A stretch of 11,082 nt of DNA, taken from positions 1-11,082 of the forward strand of contig CANRML010000039.1 in assembly GCA_947631725.1 (NCBI GenBank), given 5' to 3'. The translations under genes and the position numbers were made by a program. Numbering within the stretch: the stretch's first letter is position 1; each line of letters opens with the position of its first letter. The stretch is from an uncultured Clostridia bacterium (lineage in GTDB: Bacteria > Bacillota > Clostridia > TANB77 > CAG-508). The notes beneath the pieces were generated by a model, which was not told where the DNA came from, ran no database searches, and worked only from the letters and a program-made list of their open reading frames with translations. This document shows positions 7,022 through 11,082 of the stretch, piece by piece.

Positions 7022-8335
7022 GTGAAAAAACAGCAAAAAAAGAAGGAAAGAAAACTAGGAAGAAAAATATTATTAGTCATTTTATTATTAGCAGTTGCAT
7101 ATGGCATATGGTTTGCATATAGAACAAAGAAAAATGGTGGAGGAGTTTCAGGAATGCTTGCAACAGTGGTAGGACATGATGAAAATACTAAAAAGAATTT
7201 ACCAGAATTCAAAGTTTTATTGTTAGGAGTAAGTACAGACCTAGGAGATAATGCACCAACTGATACTATAATGGTAGCATCATATAATCCTAATACTCAA
7301 AGAGCTACTTTACTATCAATTCCAAGAGATACATATATAGGAAGTAATAAAAATAGAGCAACACCATCAGACAAAATCAATAGTTTATATAGTACAAGTG
7401 TAGACAAAATTTTAAAGGCTGTTAATGATTTAACAAATTTAGATATTCAATATTATGCTGTTGTAAAAACAGAAGCCTTCATAGAATTGGTAGATGCAAT
7501 AGGAGGAGTAACATTTAATGTGCCAATGAACATGAATTATAAGGATCCAACACAAAATTTGGTAATTGATTTGAAGGCAGGTGAACAGATGTTAGATGGA
7601 GATAAAGCAGAACAATTACTACGTTTTAGACATAATACTGATGGTACATCATATCCTGTAGAATATGGAGATAATGATACTGGAAGGATGAGAACACAAA
7701 GAGAATTTATTATGGCAGTTATGCAACAAACTTTAAAACCAGAAAATATATTCAAAATAGGACAAATATTGGATATTGCAGGTAGAAATTTAGAAACTAA
7801 CTTAGATTTTAATTACTTAAAAGATTATATTCCATACGCAGTTGAATTTAGTACAGAAAATATGGTAACAGATGTTTTACCAGGTGTAAATGATCAATTA
7901 CCACCAAAATCTGCAGGAACTAGCAATAGATATTGGTTTTTCATACCAGATGAAACGCAGATAGATAAAACTATTCAAAAACTATATCATCCTGAAACCA
8001 TAGTGGAAGAAACAGAAAATGATGGAAATACAACAGAAGATACTACAAGTACAGGCAATTCAAAAATAAAATTAGAAGTGCTAAATGGAACAGGAGATGA
8101 TAATAAATTAGAAAGTGTAGTAAATTTATTAAAAGAAAAGGGATATAATGTTACAAAAACTGGAAATACATCAGAAATATCTAAATCTGTTGTTACTAAT
8201 AAAAAAGACCTAAGTGATGAAAACTTAAATGAACTTAAAGATATATTGGGAAATGCAAGTGTTGGAAATAATAAAAACTATAGTAGTAAAGTAGATGCAA
8301 CTATTATCATAGGAAAAGATTTTAATCAAAATTAA
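7022..8335 (+). CDS. LCP (LytR-CpsA-Psr) family cell wall polymer ligase with LytR_C domain
   Basis: LCP enzymes act outside the membrane and transfer lipid-linked anionic polymers, such as teichoic acid or capsule, onto peptidoglycan. The 437-aa protein has a Lys/Arg-rich N terminus, one membrane anchor (about 15-33) and an LCP domain from about residue 63. Its core motifs are visible: KVLLLGVSTD (64-73), the acidic TD (80-81), SIPRDTY (99-105), LLRFRHNTDG near residue 200 and GRMRTQREF near 220. These Asp and Arg residues bind Mg2+ and the pyrophosphate lipid. A Glu/Thr-rich linker at about 325-345 precedes a LytR_C domain beginning IKLEVLNGTGD. The GTG at 7022 is chosen because AGGAGG lies 10 nt upstream. 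No polymer synthesis genes are nearby, so the substrate is unknown. Confidence 0.92.
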   Translation: MKKQQKKKERKLGRKILLVILLLAVAYGIWFAYRTKKNGGGVSGMLATVVGHDENTKKNLPEFKVLLLGVSTDLGDNAPTDTIMVASYNPNTQRATLLSIPRDTYIGSNKNRATPSDKINSLYSTSVDKILKAVNDLTNLDIQYYAVVKTEAFIELVDAIGGVTFNVPMNMNYKDPTQNLVIDLKAGEQMLDGDKAEQLLRFRHNTDGTSYPVEYGDNDTGRMRTQREFIMAVMQQTLKPENIFKIGQILDIAGRNLETNLDFNYLKDYIPYAVEFSTENMVTDVLPGVNDQLPPKSAGTSNRYWFFIPDETQIDKTIQKLYHPETIVEETENDGNTTEDTTSTGNSKIKLEVLNGTGDDNKLESVVNLLKEKGYNVTKTGNTSEISKSVVTNKKDLSDENLNELKDILGNASVGNNKNYSSKVDATIIIGKDFNQN

Positions 8336-8343
8336 AATAATAT

Positions 8344-8379
8344 AAAAAGGGGGCAATTATTTATTTATGCCTCCTTTTT
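8344..8379. terminator. Bidirectional terminator between convergent LCP and carboxypeptidase genes
   Basis: AAAAAGGGGGCA (8344-8355) pairs with TGCCTCCTTTTT (8368-8379): 12 bp with one G-T wobble and a 12-nt AT-only loop. The T run on the plus strand and the matching A run on the other side give a U tract in both directions. It starts 9 nt after the LCP stop and ends 12 nt from the convergent carboxypeptidase stop, so it serves both genes. Confidence 0.9.
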
Positions 8380-8391
8380 TATTTCAATTAT

Positions 8392-9606
8392 TCATTTTCT
8401 TTTTTTTCTTATTTTCTTTTTCTTCCTAAAACAAAGTAAAGAAATAATTATTAGTATAGCCAAAAGCATTACAAGATAGATATATGAAGATTTTTTTATT
8501 ACATCATTAGCAGCAACTAAATCAATGGAATAAGTTTGTTCATCAATTGTGTATGTAGCAGTACCAACAAGCTCTCCTTTACTAATTGGCGCTGATGGAA
8601 TATTTTTTAAGGTTATTTGGGGAGAAACAGAATCTAAATCAGAACGTGCTAATAGGTGTAGGTTGTCATTTAATACTATATCAAGGTTTTGTGTATCAGA
8701 AGTAGCATCTTGTACCGTTATTTGTGTAACAATATCTCCTTTTTTTGCAATATCTTTAAAACTAAAGTTTTTTGATGCATATTGAAATAGTTCTTTTGTT
8801 TCAGCAAATCTATTTGAAGATTGTTCAGAATGTAAAATTACACAAATCATAGATAAGTCGTTTTCTTTAGCATATGAAGCTAGACAATATTTGGCTGGTG
8901 TTGTGAATCCAGTTTTTGTTGCAATGAGTGGTTGATAATAGTATTCACTATCAGGGTTTAACATTGGATTAGTATTGTTGTATTTTCTTACATCAGACAG
9001 ATTAGTTGCAGGTATTTCACAGGATTTTAAACTTGCATATTTTTGAAAAGTTGTATTACTAACACAATATTTCATTAGTAATGCTATATCATATGCTGTT
9101 GAATAATGATTGACATCATGCATACCACTAGGGTTAGTAAAATGTGTGTTTTTTATATTTAATTCTTGTAATTTAGCATTCATTTGAGTTGCAAAATTAG
9201 GAATTGAACCAGCTATATGGAAAGCAAGTACATTTGCTGCATCATTTGCAGAATATACCATAAGTAATTGTAGCAATTGATTTACTGTTAGTTCTTCATT
9301 TGGTTTTAATTCTGCAATGCTATATCCTTCTGGAATATTAGATACTGCATTTGCTGGTACAGTAACAGTGTCATTTAAATTACAATTTTCTATTGTTAAA
9401 ATAGCAGTCATAATCTTAGTAACACTTGCTGGTTCTAGCTTAGAGTTTGCATTTTTATTAAACAATATTTTATCGGTAGAGGTTTCTATCAATACTGCGG
9501 AATCAGCTGAAACATATGGAGCCGTTATAGCTGAAACATATGATAAATTTCCTGATAATATTAGTACAATTAAAATAATAAAACAAAGTATATATCTTTT
9601 TTTCAC
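8392..9606 (-). CDS. dacF: D-alanyl-D-alanine carboxypeptidase (DacF/PBP5-type, peptidase S11)
   Basis: This low-molecular-weight penicillin-binding protein removes the terminal D-Ala from peptidoglycan pentapeptides outside the cell and so limits cross-linking. The 404-aa product has a signal peptide ending near YVSA (23-26). The three catalytic motifs are in order: SxxK at S61-V-T-K64, SxN at S119-A-N121 and KTG at 231-233. A C-terminal PBP5-type beta domain follows (about 280-365). The end has a true membrane segment plus a very basic tail rather than the amphipathic helix of classical PBP5. The start is GTG at 9604-9606, preceded on that strand by AGGTG at about 8 nt spacing. It is convergent with LCP and divergent from comEA. 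The symbol is by family resemblance; dacA/dacB-type naming is equally possible. Confidence 0.92.
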   Translation of the reverse strand: MKKRYILCFIILIVLILSGNLSYVSAITAPYVSADSAVLIETSTDKILFNKNANSKLEPASVTKIMTAILTIENCNLNDTVTVPANAVSNIPEGYSIAELKPNEELTVNQLLQLLMVYSANDAANVLAFHIAGSIPNFATQMNAKLQELNIKNTHFTNPSGMHDVNHYSTAYDIALLMKYCVSNTTFQKYASLKSCEIPATNLSDVRKYNNTNPMLNPDSEYYYQPLIATKTGFTTPAKYCLASYAKENDLSMICVILHSEQSSNRFAETKELFQYASKNFSFKDIAKKGDIVTQITVQDATSDTQNLDIVLNDNLHLLARSDLDSVSPQITLKNIPSAPISKGELVGTATYTIDEQTYSIDLVAANDVIKKSSYIYLVMLLAILIIISLLCFRKKKKIRKKRK

Positions 9607-9637
9607 TTATCATCACCTGATTTTTTAATCTTATTAC

Positions 9638-9666
9638 ACTATATCGTATTTTAGTTTTTTTTTCAA
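9638..9666 (-). promoter_or_regulatory. Sigma-A promoter of the carboxypeptidase gene
   Basis: On the minus strand TTGAAA (9661-9666, 5 of 6) and TATAGT (9638-9643, 5 of 6) are spaced by exactly 17 bp. This predicts a start near 9631 and a leader of about 25 nt to the GTG at 9606. The region 9607-9716 is shared with the divergent comEA gene, for which no comparably good promoter is seen. Confidence 0.6.
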
Positions 9667-9716
9667 TATGCATAAAAATAAAAAGAGAAAATATCTTAGA
9701 AAGGAATGTGGTAGAA

Positions 9717-10391
9717 ATGAAAAATTTTAATAAAAGACAAAAAATAATAGTTATATGTATTTGCATAGTTTTAATAGGAACTATAGTTTATTGTGTATAT
9801 GCAAGTCAAAATGTTAATAATGAAGAAATTTTTTTTGATGGAAAGACAGATAATCAAGAGGATGCATTAAATAATGTGTTAGAAGATAAAAATGAGGAGG
9901 AAAAAGAAAAAACGAAGGATGTGACGGTGTATATTACAGGAGCGGTTAATACACCTGGAGTATATATATTACCAGAAGGAAGTAGAATAGCAGATGTTAT
10001 TGATAAAGCAGGAGGATTAGCAGATGATGCAGATACTGGAGCAGTGAATTTAGCATATGTAATTGAGGATGGTATGCATATTATTTTACCAAGGAAAAAT
10101 GAAGAAGAAAAAGAATATATAACAACAGAAAGTGGATTAGATGTGAATAATACTACTAAAAAAAGTGATGATGGTGGAAATAAACAGATAAGTTCAGCAA
10201 AAATTAATATTAATACAGCTACAAAAGAACAGCTAGAAACATTGACAGGAATTGGACCTTCAACTGCTGATAAAATTATCGAATATAGAAAAGAGAAGGG
10301 AAATTTTAAAAGTGCTGAAGATATAAAAAATGTTAATGGAATTGGTGAAAGTAAATATAACAAAATTAAAGATAAAATTTGTGTTAAATAA
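9717..10391 (+). CDS. comEA: ComEA family competence DNA receptor (SLBB + helix-hairpin-helix)
   Basis: ComEA is the membrane-anchored double-stranded DNA receptor of natural transformation and feeds DNA to the ComEC channel. The 224-aa product has one N-terminal membrane segment (about 10-28) and a highly acidic Asn/Asp/Glu/Lys linker to about 67. An SLBB domain follows, with VTVYITGAVNTPGVY (69-83), to about residue 127, then a second polar linker and the C-terminal DNA-binding domain (161-224). That domain opens with ININTATKEQLETLTGIGP and has two helix-hairpin-helix motifs, GIGPSTADKI and GIGESKYNKI. ATG 9717 is preferred: the Shine-Dalgarno AAGGA (9701-9705) is 11 nt away. A GTG at 9708 is in frame but only 2 nt from it. 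No comEB or comEC is adjacent; a terminator follows at once. Confidence 0.92.
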   Translation: MKNFNKRQKIIVICICIVLIGTIVYCVYASQNVNNEEIFFDGKTDNQEDALNNVLEDKNEEEKEKTKDVTVYITGAVNTPGVYILPEGSRIADVIDKAGGLADDADTGAVNLAYVIEDGMHIILPRKNEEEKEYITTESGLDVNNTTKKSDDGGNKQISSAKININTATKEQLETLTGIGPSTADKIIEYRKEKGNFKSAEDIKNVNGIGESKYNKIKDKICVK

Positions 10392-10401
10392 AATAGAAAA
10401 A

Positions 10402-10428
10402 ATCAGGCAATATATTTTATTGCCTGAT
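10402..10428. terminator. Terminator between convergent comEA and superoxide reductase genes
   Basis: ATCAGGCAATA (10402-10412) and TATTGCCTGAT (10418-10428) form a perfect 11-bp stem with a 5-nt loop. On the minus strand the stem is followed by a strong T-rich tail, so it mainly ends the superoxide reductase transcript, whose stop is 5 nt away. On the plus strand the tail (GTAGTTTAATTT) is weaker but probably still works for comEA, which stops 10 nt before it. Confidence 0.85.
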
Positions 10429-10433
10429 GTAGT

Positions 10434-10796
10434 TTAATTTACAGTTGTTTTCCATAATCCATGTTTATTGCAATAACTATATAATGTAGAATTGGAAATA
10501 TATGGAAATATTGCTTTAGGTTCTTCTTTAGGTGAAAGTTTTACAGTATATTCTTTTGAATCTGATACTAATGAAATCCACTCAATAAAATGTTCTTCTT
10601 CCATAACATGTGGAACATATACTGAAATTGTGTCTCCTAATATTTCATAAGTAGGAATATGCTTTTCAACAGCAGCATCTACAGAGTTTGGAACTACGGT
10701 TTCCATTTCCTTTCCACAACATTGCATACAATTTTCAGGACATTCTTTAATGACTTTTACTAAAGCACCACAGCTTTTACATTGTTTTAATGTCAT
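10434..10796 (-). CDS. dfx: Superoxide reductase, two-iron desulfoferrodoxin type
   Basis: This cytoplasmic enzyme reduces superoxide to hydrogen peroxide without making O2, a typical defence of anaerobes; electrons normally come from rubredoxin. The 120-aa product has an N-terminal desulforedoxin domain with the Cys4 centre I ligands C6-x-x-C9 and C26-C27. The SOR domain keeps every centre II ligand of the desulfoferrodoxin family: H46 in EKHIP, H63, H69, C109 and H112. K45, the usual catalytic lysine, and E44 are also present. Two extra cysteines, C19 and C23, lie between the centre I pairs. The start is ATG at 10794-10796, with AAGGAGG at 7-nt spacing. An in-frame ATG at 10892 would add 32 residues but spans the promoter and the Shine-Dalgarno and is rejected. 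No rubredoxin gene is adjacent. Confidence 0.95.
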   Translation of the reverse strand: MTLKQCKSCGALVKVIKECPENCMQCCGKEMETVVPNSVDAAVEKHIPTYEILGDTISVYVPHVMEEEHFIEWISLVSDSKEYTVKLSPKEEPKAIFPYISNSTLYSYCNKHGLWKTTVN

Positions 10797-10839
10797 ATTT
10801 ATACCTCCTTTTAAAGTTTTGAATTTTATTTTCAAATGT

Positions 10840-10868
10840 ATTATATCATATTCTACTTGTAATGAAAA
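10840..10868 (-). promoter_or_regulatory. Promoter of the superoxide reductase gene with extended -10
   Basis: On the minus strand a perfect TATAAT (10840-10845) is preceded by TGA, giving an extended -10 element. TTTTCA (10863-10868) is a weak -35 box at 17 bp. The predicted start is near 10833, within an inverted repeat TTTGAA/TTCAAA (10818-10836) that could be an operator. No clear PerR box is seen. Confidence 0.55.
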
Positions 10869-10931
10869 GGAATATTTTTTATTAATTTGCATATATTATA
10901 AAGTGAGCTTATTGTATAATTTTTAGGGCTG

Positions 10932-10963
10932 ATTTTGCATGAATACGATAAATTCAGCAAAAT
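10932..10963. repeat. Imperfect inverted repeat upstream of the tRNA promoter
   Basis: ATTTTGC (10932-10938) pairs with GCAAAAT (10957-10963). After one bulged A, TGAAT (10940-10944) pairs with ATTCA (10952-10956), giving 12 bp around a 7-nt loop. It ends 3 nt before the TTGACA of the tRNA promoter. Neither side has a U tract, so an ordinary intrinsic terminator is unlikely; an operator or upstream element is possible. Confidence 0.45.
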
Positions 10964-10966
10964 GTA

Positions 10967-10995
10967 TTGACAAAATGCTATATAGGTAGTATAAT
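10967..10995 (+). promoter_or_regulatory. Consensus sigma-A promoter of the initiator tRNA gene
   Basis: TTGACA (10967-10972) and TATAAT (10990-10995) both match the consensus fully and are spaced by 17 bp, the strongest promoter in the window. The predicted start near 11002 is about 10 nt before the first tRNA base, as usual for stable RNA genes. Confidence 0.9.
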
Positions 10996-11011
10996 TCATT
11001 TATGCTTATAT

Positions 11012-11054
11012 CGCGGGGTGGAGCAGTTGGCAGCTCGTCGGGCTCATAAACCGA
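11012..11054 (+). tRNA. Initiator tRNA-fMet(CAU), 5' half only; interrupted after the anticodon loop
   Basis: The sequence reads as a standard bacterial initiator tRNA from base 1 through the anticodon loop. It has acceptor strand CGCGGGG with the C1 typical of initiators, then T8 G9, a D arm GAGC/GCTC with the initiator A11-U24 pair, G26, the 5' anticodon strand TCGGG and the loop CTCATAA with anticodon CAT at 11045-11047. The 3' strand should be CCCGA but is ACCGA, which breaks the third of the G-C pairs that mark initiators. The remaining 28 bases to the window end contain no variable loop, T arm or acceptor complement (no GTTCRANYC, no CCCCGC). The gene is therefore interrupted, broken or carried by an intron. 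Its strong promoter suggests the locus is expressed. Confidence 0.75.
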
Positions 11055-11082
11055 GTCAAGTAAAAAATCAACTGCAAGTCAA

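Noticed and set aside
9503..9766. Minus-strand reading frame overlapping the carboxypeptidase start, with ATG at a plausible site next to AGGTG.
   Set aside because: The signal peptide and catalytic motifs belong to the other frame; this frame gives no recognisable protein.
10797..10892. 32-residue N-terminal extension of superoxide reductase.
   Set aside because: It would translate through the promoter and the AAGGAGG site, and the family starts right before the first CxxC.
1..11082. CRISPR arrays, insertion sequences, toxin-antitoxin or phage genes.
   Set aside because: No regularly spaced repeats, transposase or integrase motifs, terminal inverted repeats or phage-type proteins were seen; all long reading frames are accounted for by cellular genes.

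Overview
The window is AT-rich, gene-dense DNA from a low-GC Firmicute, most likely an anaerobic clostridium-like bacterium. Three observations point there. Shine-Dalgarno sites are strong (AGGAGG type) and GTG/TTG starts are frequent: GTG for the ABC ATPase, LCP and carboxypeptidase genes, TTG for the GldG-like gene. The promoters are sigma-A type with 17-bp spacers. The gene content is also typical: a two-iron superoxide reductase, an LCP cell-wall ligase, a DacF-type D,D-carboxypeptidase, ComEA, a YkvI-type membrane protein and a DUF5711-like protein. The species cannot be named from the sequence.

Layout from left to right. Positions 1-122 hold a hairpin terminator and no convincing gene. 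A GDT1/UPF0016 cation transporter lies on the minus strand (123-728). It is divergent from a three-gene plus-strand operon (887-4054) encoding an ABC ATPase, an ABC-2 permease and a GldG-like auxiliary protein. Their promoters lie back to back in 780-840 around a short direct repeat. The operon ends in a strong terminator (4064-4097) whose 3' arm also carries the ribosome binding site of the next gene, a YkvI-like membrane protein (4098-5111). Next come a DUF5711-like membrane-anchored protein (5157-6338), a CvpA-family membrane protein (6351-6947) and an LCP-family wall-polymer ligase with its own promoter (7022-8335). A bidirectional terminator (8344-8379) separates LCP from a convergent D-Ala-D-Ala carboxypeptidase (8392-9606, minus). 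Divergent from that gene is ComEA (9717-10391, plus). A second shared terminator (10402-10428) separates ComEA from a convergent superoxide reductase (10434-10796, minus). The right edge has a hairpin, a near-consensus promoter and the 5' half of an initiator tRNA gene.

Functionally, 5157-9606 is mainly envelope biology: the LCP protein attaches anionic polymers to peptidoglycan, the carboxypeptidase trims stem peptides, and CvpA and DUF5711 are membrane partners of unknown role. The ABC operon is an export-type complex of unknown substrate. ComEA is the surface DNA receptor for competence, and superoxide reductase is an anaerobe's oxygen defence.

The most unusual feature is at the right edge. 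A canonical tRNA-fMet(CAU) is clear up to the anticodon loop, but its 3' half is missing and the sequence that follows can pair with the 5' side of the anticodon arm. A group I intron in the anticodon loop, a disrupted gene, or a contig-end artefact are all possible. The window stops too early to decide.
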